A DNA stretch of 64,000 bases from Fremontodendron californicum (taxonomy: Eukaryota > Streptophyta > Magnoliopsida > Malvales > Malvaceae), in NCBI GenBank assembly GCA_030761205.1, contig JAULJL010000033.1:3665501-3729500 (forward strand), written 5' to 3'. Both the position numbers and the translations under genes were made by a program. Under the pieces are notes generated by a model that was not told where the DNA came from, did no database searches, and was given only the letters and a program-made list of their open reading frames with translations. Positions 1 to 11,073 of the stretch are shown here, piece after piece; the first letter of the stretch is position 1; each line of letters starts with the position of its first letter.

Positions 1-697
1 AAAGTTGCTTATGATCTTCTACAAGAATTGTTCATGATGTTGTCTTGATTTATTTAGGTGTACAACTAGATAGATCTTGATAATTATCTATTGCTAGTTT
101 AGGAGTCTTGATCCGTGTAATTGTCTTGATTTCCTATTCATAAGTGGCAATTTGTGATTAATGATTATGGTCAAGTTTTCAATAATTGCAAAGTGGAACA
201 TAACCTAAGTTGAACAATCCGAGCTTATGTGTTTGTTGCTTAGATCAACCTATCTTTCTCATCATAAAGCTGCCATTAAATTGAATTTAGAGAGCTTATT
301 CTAGGTTGTTTAATGGTTAGAGATTAAATAGAGAGCTTGTTCTATTTAACGACAAACTAAGGAAAGATTGGGGTAACAGAGCTTGTTGTTATCTACGGTT
401 GTTAACTTTGATAGTTGGTTGATATTGATAGATCTGAAATTGATTCTTAATGATGTCTAGTGGTGGAGAATGAAACCTTAACCATATTTTTCATATTTAA
501 TTCTTCTTACTTACTTGTTTTCTTACTTTTAGTTTGCTTATTTTTTATATTTATTTTTATTGGCTGGTTATACCGCCTAATTTGTATATTAACTTTGTTT
601 TATTTTTATTGGCTGGTTATACCGCCTAATTTAGTATATATATTTTTATTGGCTGGTTATACCGCCTAATTTAGTATATATATTTTTATTGGCTGGT
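1..697 (+). repeat. Family-1 LTR fragment, plus sense, truncated
   Basis: This is the downstream part of a family-1 LTR in sense orientation, cut by the window edge on the left and by the start of element A on the right. It is the reverse complement of roughly 884-1568 inside the neighbouring LTR. It ends inside the GGCTGGTTATACCGCC minisatellite. Short ORFs here are LTR sequence and not genes. Confidence 0.85.
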
Positions 698-900
698 TGA
701 TGCACCCAAAAGAGTGTATCTTATTTAACCTTGCACTAAAAAGATAAATTGTAAGTATAGTAGTTAGCAAGGGTCGAGTCCTCAGGGATTGGGTTTTAGT
801 TTATAAGTTAATAGTTTAAAACTTAAATTCAAGAACAATAAAAGAAAAGGGGTTTTTGAAGCCAGATTTAAACTAAAGTAAATAATAAGAATAAGATGCA

Positions 901-1012
901 AGGCGGTATAACCAGCCAATAAAAATATATATACTAAATTAGGCGGTATAACCAGCCAATAAAAATAAAACAAAGTTAATATACAAATTAGGCGGTATAA
1001 CCAGCCAATAAA
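901..1012 (-). repeat. LTR minisatellite (40/49-bp units)
   Basis: There are three units, each beginning AGGCGGTATAACCAGCC, spaced 40 and 49 bp apart (901, 941, 990). The core is a near-palindrome. The number of units differs between LTRs in the window, from two in the right LTR of B to four in both LTRs of E. It explains the recurrent 69-108-aa hydrophobic reading frames on the opposite strand. Confidence 0.85.
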
Positions 1013-1903
1013 AATAAATATAAAAAATAAGCAAACTAAAAGTAAGAAAACAAATAAGTAAGAAGAATCAAATATGAAAAATATGGTTAAGGTTTCATTC
1101 TCCACCACTAGACATCATTAAGAATCAATTTCAGATCTATCAATATCAACCAACTATCAAAGTTAACAACCGTAGATAACAACAAGCTCTGTTACCCCAA
1201 TCTTTCCTTAGTTTGTCGTTAAATAGAACAAGCTCTCTATTTAATCTCTAACCATTAAACAACCTAGAATAAGCTCTCTAAATTCAATTTAATGGCAGCT
1301 TTATGATGAGAAAGATAGGTTGATCTAAGCAACAAACACATAAGCTCGGATTGTTCAACTTAGGTTATGTTCCACTTTGCAATTATTGAAAACTTGACCA
1401 TAATCATTAATCACAAATTGCCACTTATGAATAGGAAATCAAGACAATTACACGGATCAAGACTCCTAAACTAGCAATAGATAATTATCAAGATCTATCT
1501 AGTTGTACACCTAAATAAATCTAGACAACATCATGAACAATTCTTGTAGAAGAACATAAGCAACTTTGATAGAAAATTAATGATAGATAGAATCTGAAAA
1601 TCAATCACAAAACATGTCTAGGGCTTTGAAATCACCCTTAACCAAATAGAAGTTTAGCCTAGCATAGGCATTATAAACATAAACATAAAATTAAAGAAAA
1701 TCTAAGAAGAAAATAAAAGAAAGAAAGAAGAAGAGGAAGAATATTAATTATCCAACCTCTTGCTCTCTCTAAAGAAAAAGAAAACTAGAGAAAAGAAAGA
1801 AAACTAGAGAAAAGAAAGAAGAAGAAAACTTAGAGAATTTTATTAAAATGGCTAATATCCTACCTATGTACAATATGATCCCTTACAATCATCCAAGGCC
1901 CTC

Positions 1904-1911
1904 TATTTATA
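1904..1911 (-). promoter_or_regulatory. LTR TATA box of element A
   Basis: Plus-strand TATTTATA reads TATAAATA on the sense strand and is followed by GAGGGCC. The same octamer in the same context occurs in every complete family-1 LTR here, for example on the plus strand at 25930-25937. It is the likely Pol II core promoter separating U3 from R. Confidence 0.75.
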
Positions 1912-1990
1912 CACATTTTGGAGGGCTAAATGACAAGAGACAAGCTTTACAAATTTCAAAGGTAGGTATATGACGATTTTGATCAGCCAA

Positions 1991-2352
1991 CTTGATGGTC
2001 GATTTCGTCAATATTGGAGGCCTTATCTGATCACATGGTCTTCTAGAAAAAGGTTCCCCTATCAGTTACGGAACCATAGCCGTTGGAATCAGCTCATTTG
2101 CTGATGTGGTTAAGCAGATATGGGCAAAATACGAAAACATGTCAGCACAGACGTCATTGCACATCAGCCACCTTGATGGTCGATTTCTTCAATATTGGAG
2201 GCCTGATCTGATCACATGGTCTTCTAGACAAAGGTTCCCCTATCAGTTACGGAACCATAGCCGTTGGAATCAGCTCATTTTCTGATGTGGATAAGAAGAT
2301 ATGGGCCTAATACGAAAACATGTCAGCACAGATGTCATTGCACATCAGCCAA
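1991..2352 (-). repeat. U3 181-bp tandem repeats with TGACGT cores
   Basis: Two consecutive 181-bp units each start CTTGATGGTCGATTTC. Each contains, on the sense strand, a TGACGTC- or TGACATC-type core next to GCAA. They lie upstream of the TATA box in sense orientation, where enhancer repeats are found in LTRs. The other LTR of A has three units, and B and C have one, so copy number changes between LTRs. Confidence 0.75.
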
Positions 2353-2698
2353 CTTGATGGTCGATTTCGCTAGGGAAAACGACTCCGTTTTAAGAAGTGT
2401 AAAACATGAAAAAGATAGATATGCCTCTTAGCTTTGCATAGCTACAAATTTCAGCCTTATTGCTTCAGTGAAACTCGAGATATAGCTGATATGGCAAAAG
2501 GTGTCGGAACTGAAACTGAACTGGATTTGCCCTTAATTCTAGTAATCTGAAATCACTCAAAGAAACTTGTGAAAAACACCAAAATACATAAAAATATAAA
2601 AGATCATAAACACAATTAGACTAAACAATAATAACTCGTATTTGACACAAAACAATAATAAAACATAACTAAAAACTATATAATTATACGAGTTATCA

Positions 2699-2713
2699 CA
2701 CCCCCACACTTAG
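2699..2713 (-). other. Polypurine tract of element A
   Basis: On the sense strand this reads CTAAGTGTGGGGGTG and directly abuts the 3' LTR that starts TGATAACTCG. It would prime plus-strand DNA synthesis. The same sequence marks the LTR boundary in B, C, E and I. Confidence 0.85.
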
Positions 2714-4535
2714 CTTTTTGCTAGTCCTCGAGCAAAATCAAATAAAAATAAAATAAGAAAATCTAATCTAATCCACTTTCGTAGGAAATCACGGTGGCAC
2801 TTAGCATGTGACACAAGCCTTTAAACCCCTAGGTGTCCCTAGTGGACGAGTTTAGTCTCGTGAGGGTTTACTAGAACGATACCCACAAACATTGAAAAAC
2901 TAAAATATAAATAAACTACATACACTAAAAATATTTATTCCTAATCCTTTCAATACAAATTAGAGACAATCTTTGAACAAGTCTTATAAACTAATCAATA
3001 GCTTAAAGAATTTCACAAAAAATCATGCTTGAATGTAAATTGTTTGAGTTAAGCCAATATTAACATAACATATTTCAATCAAAATAATGCATATTCAAAC
3101 TTAATCTCAACTTCTCACATGGGATACTCTCTTGATTTTCACTCTTTAAAGTAGTGGTAAAGTGTTTACACTCAATCAATCTCATGAAAACACTTCTACC
3201 ATATGCTTGCTTGTCCACCTATTCTCCACTAAAAGATCATGCAACTTCATAAATCAAGAGGTCTTTAATCAAGGTTGTAATGGGGCCAAGGGGTTTGTAA
3301 TGTGGTTGAAGAACAAAAGGATAAAGATATCACAAAGGTTCCAAAGAGTTCATAAAGTTTAGAGACATAAAAAAAATTATACAAAGAAACTTCTCAAAAC
3401 TCTTTACAAGTACATAGTCACCTAGGCCGGATATTCATGTTGGGCCTTTTCTTCATTCTAAACAACTTTGTAACATCTTTTTCTTTTTCCACAAATTCAA
3501 GAGATGATTCATATATATATATTTTTTTTTACATAGGAATGTATTTTCCAGTATTCCATTTCTTTTTCTCTTGACTTTTCTTTTCTTTTCCCCCCACACT
3601 TATTTCTTGTTTCTAACCAAAAAAATATCCCTTGTCTTTGCAACTGGTCTCAAATCATGCTAATTCATCTTTGGAACAAAGGTAAAGATATAAGTATATT
3701 TAGGTTAGGGACAAGTTATGGTTACCAAAGAGAGCTTATTCAATGTAGGCTCAAACTGGTTCACTAAGGGTGTGTTCTCTTGGAACATCAATAAGGGATG
3801 GCTGTTTGGCTCTGGTTATAATCCTAATGCCTCTATCATATTCATGTTGTCACATGTATCAATATAGTCTCAAACGGTTTAAAGCAAGTTCTAGAGAATC
3901 ATGTAATCATAAGAGCACTCAAGAAAGAAATTAGATTGATTTGTATAATGCATCAATCATTTTAGGCTCAAAAACTCACAATGATGATTATACAAGTCAG
4001 TTTTAAGTCTAAACATGCTTCTTTCTCAATCAACATATCATATTAACATTGGCTCATAAAAATTAGTATCAAGCTTAATTCTCATGAAAATCTTCTCACT
4101 AGTAACCAGTTTAGACCTATGCAATTCATATCTCATCATTGTATTAAAAAGGAACTAAAACACACTAAAAATAATAATAATAAAGACTCATAAAAAAAAA
4201 TAGTAGACGAAAATAAAAGAAATCCTAAATTATTCCCCCCACACTTAATTCTTACATTGTCCTCAATGTAAGTCTATTAACCCAAATGAAAGAATCATGT
4301 GTAAGAGAAAAGAACTAATAACATAAGAATAGGAACAACTAAGACTCAAAACAAAACAAACTCATGCAACCTAAATAATACTAAAATACTAAACAAAAAT
4401 TAACAAGTAAACATAAAAATAAATAAAAATAATAAAAGGAAAAGGAAAAGAAAGCAAATCTGAGTATGGCAGGTTGGCAATTTCTTCTTTAATTGGGCTG
4501 CCTTCCCAATTAACACTTGAGTTAGTGTTTTGAAT
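2714..4535 (-). other. Non-coding 3' region of element A
   Basis: About 1.8 kb between the gag-like ORF and the PPT. No supported ORF is seen on either strand. A second purine-rich tract (sense AATTAAGTGTGGGGGGAAT, about 4233-4251) follows a sense-strand GAGGACAATGTAAG motif. The region corresponds to 27384-30786 in K and to the parts of B, C, E and G that flank the accessory genes. Confidence 0.7.
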
Positions 4536-5474
4536 CTAACCAACACCCCTTCTTGGCTTTTTAGGCTTGTCAGGCTCATGCATGAAATTTCCCAAATTTA
4601 TGCGTTTGAGAGGAAGCTTTCTTTGCACAACAGTGGATGCATTCTCCATTACAAGTATTATTCCATCATCCTTGGTGGTGCATATCTCATCGAGGAATGG
4701 TGCATCTTTTGGTACTTGTTGAATGACATCCACAAACAAACTGTTTAAGGTTTCCAGCGTGTCTTGTTCATGTTCATCCTCCTTGAACTTTGCGAATCTA
4801 CTAGGAAAAGGTGGAGAAGAAACATTAGTAAAAATTGGAATCTCAAACGTTACCTCAGGTGCCGAAATACTCTTATTTGGATCATTGGCTTCATTATCCT
4901 GAAGAATAGAATTCATCTCTAATTTTGTCTCATCCTCATCTTGTTCCTCATTCCTCAAGGTCACAATAGTAGCATTCTCCTTTAGGTTAATCATCGTTTG
5001 GGCAGGGAGTTCTTCAGATCTTTGTGCTACCCATCCCACCATACTACTAGTCAATTGGATCATTTGCTTTTCCAAACTCTGGATGCTTGCCCTTGTTTCC
5101 TGTTGAAATTGCAAAGTATCAGTAACAAGAGAATAGACAAGATCTTCTAAAGAAGTACCTGAGTTTTGAGTCATATATGGTGGTTGAAAAAGATCTGGTT
5201 CTTGGGACCATGATTGATTGAAGCTAGATGGATGAGTGTAATTGGCATAAGGATCTACTTCTTGGTAATTTTTCGAGTAGCCATAATTAGTATGATCCCA
5301 CCATCCTTCATGGTAAGTGTTTGAGTAATGATCATACTGTTGGTCTTGGAACACTTGATGGCCTTGACATCCTCCCATGGCAAATTGTTGAACTGGGAAG
5401 GTGAGATTGGCTTGTTGATTCTCCATGTTCATGTATGCCACCAACTCTTCAAGTGATAGATTGCTCAATTCCAT
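4536..5474 (-). CDS. Gag-derived ORF, 312 aa (element A)
   Basis: This 312-aa protein begins MELSNLSLEE. It has an N-terminal Gly/Tyr/His/Gln-rich stretch (about residues 35-95), a conserved NSGTSLEDLV block (about 104-113) that introduces a predicted helical QFQQET...SLEKQM segment, an acidic middle, a PFPSRFAKFKEDE block and a C-terminal VVQRKLPLKRINLG block. The same blocks occur in the same order in the gag of element G (60779-61914), so it is a C-terminal gag remnant. It ends where protease begins in G and lacks the main capsid region. It is uninterrupted here and in B, C, E and F. Its role (packaging, dominant interference or none) is unknown. Confidence 0.75.
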   Translation of the reverse strand: MELSNLSLEELVAYMNMENQQANLTFPVQQFAMGGCQGHQVFQDQQYDHYSNTYHEGWWDHTNYGYSKNYQEVDPYANYTHPSSFNQSWSQEPDLFQPPYMTQNSGTSLEDLVYSLVTDTLQFQQETRASIQSLEKQMIQLTSSMVGWVAQRSEELPAQTMINLKENATIVTLRNEEQDEDETKLEMNSILQDNEANDPNKSISAPEVTFEIPIFTNVSSPPFPSRFAKFKEDEHEQDTLETLNSLFVDVIQQVPKDAPFLDEICTTKDDGIILVMENASTVVQRKLPLKRINLGNFMHEPDKPKKPRRGVG

Positions 5475-5609
5475 CGTTTTTTTTTTTTTTTTTTTTTATT
5501 TTTATTTTTTTCAAAATTTGATAAGAAAAACCCGTATGTACAAGAAAACAAAACTCATTAGAACTGAAAATAAGAATAAACCAAGTAACAAATAAACTAA
5601 AGAAAACAA

Positions 5610-5627
5610 TCCCCGGCAACGGCGCCA
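5610..5627 (-). other. Primer-binding site, tRNA-Asp type (element A)
   Basis: The sense strand reads TGGCGCCGTTGCCGGGGA, six bases inside the 5' LTR end. It is complementary to the 3' end of plant tRNA-Asp, the primer type usual for Athila-lineage elements. Confidence 0.85.
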
Positions 5628-5633
5628 AAAATT

Positions 5634-7815
5634 TGATGCACCCAAAAGAGTGTATCTTATTTAACCTTGCACTAAAAAGATAAATTGTAAGTATAGTAGT
5701 TAGCAAGGGTCGAGTCCTCAGGGATTGGGTTTTAGTTTATAAGTTAATAGTTTAAAACTTAAATTCAAGAACAATAAAAGAAAAGGGGTTTTTGAAGCCA
5801 GATTTAAACTAAAGTAAATAATAAGAATAAGATGCAAGGCGGTATAACCAGCCAATAAAAATATATATACTAAATTAGGCGGTATAACCAGCCAATAAAA
5901 ATAAAACAAAGTTAATATACAAATTAGGCGGTATAACCAGCCAATAAAAATAAATATAAAAAATAAGCAAACTAAAAGTAAGAAAACAAATAAGTAAGAA
6001 GAATCAAATATGAAAAATATGGTTAAGGTTTCATTCTCCACCACTAGACATCATTAAGAATCAATTTCAGATCTATCAATATCAACCAACTATCAAAGTT
6101 AACAACCGTAGATAACAACAAGCTCTGTTACCCCAATCTTTCCTTAGTTTGTCGTTAAATAGAACAAGCTCTCTATTTAATCTCTAACCATTAAACAACC
6201 TAGAATAAGCTCTCTAAATTCAATTTAATGGCAGCTTTATGATGAGAAAGATAGGTTGATCTAAGCAACAAACACATAAGCTCGGATTGTTCAACTTAGG
6301 TTATGTTCCACTTTGCAATTATTGAAAACTTGACCATAATCATTAATCACAAATTGCCACTTATGAATAGGAAATCAAGACAATTACACGGATCAAGACT
6401 CCTAAACTAGCAATAGATAATTATCAAGATCTATCTAGTTGTACACCTAAATAAATCTAGACAACATCATGAACAATTCTTGTAGAAGAACATAAGCAAC
6501 TTTGATAGAAAATTAATGATAGATAGAATCTGAAAATCAATCACAAAACATGTCTAGGGCTTTGAAATCACCCTTAACCAAATAGAAGTTTAGCCTAGCA
6601 TAGGCATTATAAACATAAACATAAAATTAAAGAAAATCTAAGAAGAAAATAAAAGAAAGAAAGAAGAAGAGGAAGAATATTAATTATCCAACCTCTTGCT
6701 CTCTCTAAAGAAAAAGAAAACTAGAGAAAAGAAAGAAAACTAGAGAAAAGAAAGAAGAAGAAAACTTAGAGAATTTTATTAAAATGGCTAATATCCTACC
6801 TATGTACAATATGATCCCTTACAATCATCCAAGGCCCTCTATTTATACACATTTTGGAGGGCTAAATGACAAGAGACAAGCTTTACAAATTTCAAAGGTA
6901 GGTATATGACGATTTTGATCAGCCAACTTGATGGTCGATTTCGTCAATATTTGAGGCCTTATCTGATCACATGGTCTTCTAGAAAAAGGTTCCCCTATCA
7001 GTAACGGAACCATAGCCGTTGGAATCAGCTCATTTGCTGATGTGGTTAAGCAGATATGGGCAAAATACGAAAACATGTCAGCACAGACGTCATTGCACAT
7101 CAGCCACCTTGATGGTCGATTTCTTCAATATTGGAGGCCTGATCTGATCACATGGTCTTCTAGACAAAGGTTCCCCTATCAGTTACGGAACCATAGCCGT
7201 TGGAATCAGCTCATTTGCTGATGTGGATAAGAAGATATGGGCCTAATACGAAAACATGTCAGCACAGATGTCATTGCACATCAGCCAAATTGATGGTCGA
7301 TTTCGTCAATATTGGAGGCCTTATCTGATCACATGGTCTTCTAGACAAAGGTTCCCGTATCAGTTACGGATCCATAGCCGTTGGAATCAGCTCATTTGCT
7401 GATGTGGATAAGAAGATATGGGCAAAATACGGAAACAGGTCAGCACAGACGTCATTGCACATCATCCAACTTGATGGTCGATTTCGCTAGGGAAAACGAC
7501 TCCGTTTCAAGAAGTGTAAAACATGAAAAAGATAGATATGCCTCTTATCTTTGCACGGCTACAAATTACAGCCTTATTGCTTCAGTGAAACTCGAGATAT
7601 AGCTGATGTGGAAAAAGGTGTCGGAACTGGAACTAAACTGGATTTGCCCTTAATTCTAGTAATCTGAAATCACTCAAAGAAACTTGTGAAAAACACCAAA
7701 ATACATAAAAATATAAAAGATCATAAACACAATTAGACTAAACAATAATAACTCGTATTTGACACAAAACAATAATAAAACATAACTAAAAACTATATAA
7801 TTATACGAGTTATCA
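5634..7815 (-). repeat. 5' LTR of element A (2,182 bp)
   Basis: Starts TGATGCACCC next to the PBS and ends GAGTTATCA. It is 181 bp longer than the partner LTR because U3 has three repeats (6927-7107, 7108-7288, 7289-7469) instead of two. Its last part, from about 7290, is also the first copy of a 1,730-bp tandem duplication, so its outer end has been exchanged with the neighbouring LTR. Confidence 0.88.
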
Positions 7816-9545
7816 TATAACCAGCCAATAAAAATAAATATACTTTTAAAAATAAGCAAACTAGAAAAGTAAGAAAACAAGTAAGTAAGAAGAATCAAAT
7901 ATGAAAAATATGGTTAAGGTTTCATTCTCCACCACTAGACATCATTAAGAATCAATTTCAGATCTATCAATATCAACCAACTATCAAAGTTAACAACCGT
8001 AGATAACAACAAGCTCTGTTATCCCAATCTTTCCTTAGTTTGTCGTTAAATAGAACAAGCTCTCTATTTAATCTCTAACCATTAAACAACCTAGAATAAG
8101 CTCTCTAAATTCAATTTAATGGCAGCTTTATGATGAGAAAGATAGGTTGATCTAAGCAACAAACACATAAGCTCGGATTGTTCAACTTAGGTTATGTTCC
8201 ACTTTGCAATTATTGAAAACTTGACCATAATCATTAATCACAAATTGCCACTTATGAATAGGAAATCAAGACAATTACACGGATCAAGACTCCTAAACTA
8301 GCAATAGATAATTATCAAGATCTATCTAGTTGTACACCTAAATAAATCAAGACAACATCATGAACAATTCTTGTAGAAGAACATAAGCAACTTTGATAGA
8401 AAATTAATGATAGATAGAATCTAAAAATCAATCACAAAATATGTCTAGGGCTTTGAAATCACCCTTAACCAAATAGAAGTTTAGCCTAGCATAGGCATTA
8501 TAAACATAAAATTAAATAGAATCTAAGAAGAAAATAAAAGAAAGAAAGAAAGAAGAAGAAGAAGAATATTAATTATCCAACCTCTTGCTCTTTCTAAAGA
8601 AAAAGAAAACTAGAGAAAAGAAAGAAGAAGAAAACTTAGAGAATTTTATTACAATGGCTAATATCCTACCTATGTACAATATGCTCCCTTACAATCATCC
8701 AAGGCCCTCTATTTATACACATTTTGGAGGGCTAAATGACAAGAGACAAGCTTTACAAATTTCAAAGGTAGGTATAATAGGTGGGTGCATTTTTCTAACA
8801 ATTTTCGTCATATTGTATGACAATTTTGATCAGCCAACTTGATGGTCGATTTCGTTAATGTTGGAGGCCTGATCTGATCACATGGTCTTCTAGAAAAAGG
8901 TTCCCCTATCAGTTACGGATCCATAGCCATTGGAATCAGCTCATTTGCGGATGTGGATAAGAAGATATGGGTAAAATACGAAAACAGGTCAGCACAGACG
9001 TCATTGCACATCAGCCAACTTGATGGTCGATTTCGTCAATATTGGAGGCCTTATCTGATCACATGGTCTTCTAGACAAAGGTTCCCGTATCAGTTACGGA
9101 TCCATAGCCGTTGGAATCAGCTCATTTGCTGATGTGGATAAGAAGATATGGGCAAAATACGGAAACAGGTCAGCACAGACGTCATTGCACATCATCCAAC
9201 TTGATGGTCGATTTCGCTAGGGAAAACGACTCCGTTTCAAGAAGTGTAAAACATGAAAAAGATAGATATGCGTCTTATCTTTGCACGGCTACAAATTACA
9301 GCCTTATTGCTTCAGTGAAACTCGAGATATAGCTGATGTGGAAAAAGGTGTCGGAACTGGAACTGAACTGGATTTGCCCTTAATTCTAGTAATCTGAAAT
9401 CACTCAAAGAAACTTGTGAAAAACACCAAAATACATAAAAATATAAAAGATCATAAACACAATTAGACTAAACAATAATAACTCGTATTTGACACAAAAC
9501 AATAATAAAACATAACTAAAAACTATATAATTATACGAGTTATCA
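7816..9545 (-). repeat. Truncated family-1 LTR, copy of a 1,730-bp tandem duplication
   Basis: It begins inside the minisatellite (TATAACCAGCCAATAAAAAT), lacks the TGATGCACCC end, and finishes GAGTTATCA. The sequence from about 7290 recurs 1,730 bp downstream with very few changes, including the odd GAGTTATCA/TATAACCAGCC junction at both 7815 and 9545. Unequal exchange between LTRs explains this. No gene is present; a short frame starting MANILPMYN is LTR sequence. Confidence 0.8.
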
Positions 9546-11058
9546 TATAACCAGCCAATAAAAATAAATATACTTTTAAAAATAAGCAAACTAGAAAAGT
9601 AAGAAAACAAGTAAGTAAGAAGAATCAAATATGAAAAATATGGTTAAGGTTTCATTCTCCACCACTAGACATCATTAAGAATCAATTTCAGATCTATCAA
9701 TATCAACCAACTATCAAAGTTAACAACCGTAGATAACAACAAGCTCTGTTATCCCAATCTTTCCTTAGTTTGTCGTTAAATAGAACAAGCTCTCTATTTA
9801 ATCTCTAACCATTAAACAACCTAGAATAAGCTCTCTAAATTCAATTTAATGGCAGCATTATGATGAGAAAGATAGGTTGATCTAAGCAACAAACACATAA
9901 GCTCGGATTGTTCAACTTAGGTTATGTTCCACTTTGCTATTATTGAAAACTTGACCATAATCATTAATCACAAATTGCCACTTATGAATAGGAAATCAAG
10001 ACAATTACACGGATCAAGACTCCTAGACTAGCAATAGATAATTATCAAAATCTATCTAGTTGTACACCTAAATAAATCAAGACAACATCATGAACAATTC
10101 TTGTAGAAGAACATAAGCAACTTTGATAGAAAATTAATGATAGATATAATCTGAAAATCAATCACAAACCATGTCTAGGGCTTTGAAATCACCCTTAACC
10201 AAATAGAAGTTTAGCCTAGCATAGGCATTGTAAACATAAACATAAAATTAAAGAGAATCTAAGAAGGAAATAAAAGAAAGAAAGAAAAAGAAAATAAAGA
10301 AAAAGAAAACTAGAGAAAATAAAGAAGAAGAAAACTTAGAGAATTTTATTACAATGGCTAATATCCTACCAATGTACAATACCTTACAATCATCCAAGGC
10401 CCTCTATTTATACACATTTTGGAGGGCTAAATGACAAGAGACAAGCTTTACAAATTTCAAAGGTAGGTATAATAGGTGGGTGCATTTTTTTAACAATTTT
10501 CGTCATATTGTATGACAATTTTGATCAGCCAACTTGATGGTCGATTTTGTCAATATTGGACGCCTGATCTGATCACATCGTCTTCTAGAAAAATGTTCCC
10601 CTATCAGTTACTGATGCATAGCCGTTGGAATCAGCTCATTTTCTGATGTGGATAAGAAGATATGGGCAAAATACGAAAACAGGTCAGCATAGACGTCATT
10701 GCACATCAGCCAACTTGATGGTCGATTTCGCTAGGGAAAACGACTCCGTTTCAAGAAGTGTAAAACATGAAAAAGATAGATATGCCTCTTAACTTTGCAC
10801 GGTTAAAATTTCAGCCTTATTGCTTCAGTGAAACTCCAGATATAGCTGATATGGCAAAAGGTGTCGGAACTGGAACTGAACTGGATTTGCCCTTAATTCT
10901 AGTAATTTGAAATCACTCAAAGAAACTTGTGAAAAACACCAAATTACATAAAAATATAAAAGATTATAAACACAATTAGACTAAACAATAATAACTCGTA
11001 TTTGACACAAAACAATAATAAAACATAACTAAAAACTATATAATTATACGAGTTATCA
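9546..11058 (-). repeat. 3' LTR of element B, truncated
   Basis: The outer end is missing: the sequence starts in the minisatellite at TATAACCAGCC, as at 7816. The inner end GAGTTATCA abuts the PPT at 11059-11073. It has a single U3 repeat unit. Confidence 0.85.
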
Positions 11059-11073
11059 CACCCCCACACTTAG
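11059..11073 (-). other. Polypurine tract of element B
   Basis: Sense CTAAGTGTGGGGGTG immediately before the 3' LTR. Confidence 0.85.

Larger units (their letters stand above)
698..2698 (-). repeat. 3' LTR of element A (2,001 bp)
   Basis: It runs from TGATGCACCC to GAGTTATCA on the plus strand (TG...CA ends). The minus-strand TATA box TATAAATA is at 1904-1911, followed by GAGGGCC. The U3 part has two 181-bp repeats (1991-2171 and 2172-2352) and the transcribed part has three GGCGGTATAACC minisatellite units from 901. It belongs to the subtype with a short deletion after GGTAGGTAT, shared with E and with the solo LTR at 58738. Confidence 0.9.
698..7815 (-). mobile_element. Element A: pol-less Athila-like LTR retrotransposon without accessory genes
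   Basis: Both ends are family-1 LTRs (plus-strand TGATGCACCC...GAGTTATCA). On the minus strand the order is 5' LTR (5634-7815), tRNA-Asp PBS, a gag-derived 312-aa ORF, a long non-coding 3' region, PPT and 3' LTR (698-2698). There is no protease, RT, RNase H or integrase, so the element would need enzymes in trans. Unlike B, C, E and G it lacks the Cys-rich and LOG genes. The 5 bp on the two sides differ (CTGGT and TATAA) and the flanking LTR pieces lie in opposite orientation, so one side has been rearranged. Confidence 0.85.

Noticed and set aside
901..1012. CRISPR-like spaced repeats
   Set aside because: Units are contiguous LTR minisatellite copies with near-identical spacers in a plant genome.
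460..1108. Hydrophobic 69-108-aa frames (MVENETLTIFFIF...) recurring across the window
   Set aside because: They are translations of the LTR minisatellite and adjacent AT-rich LTR sequence; unit-number changes alter them freely.
7381..7602. 73-aa MESAHLLMW... frames, identical at 9111
   Set aside because: U3 repeat sequence copied by the 1,730-bp duplication; no independent support as a gene.
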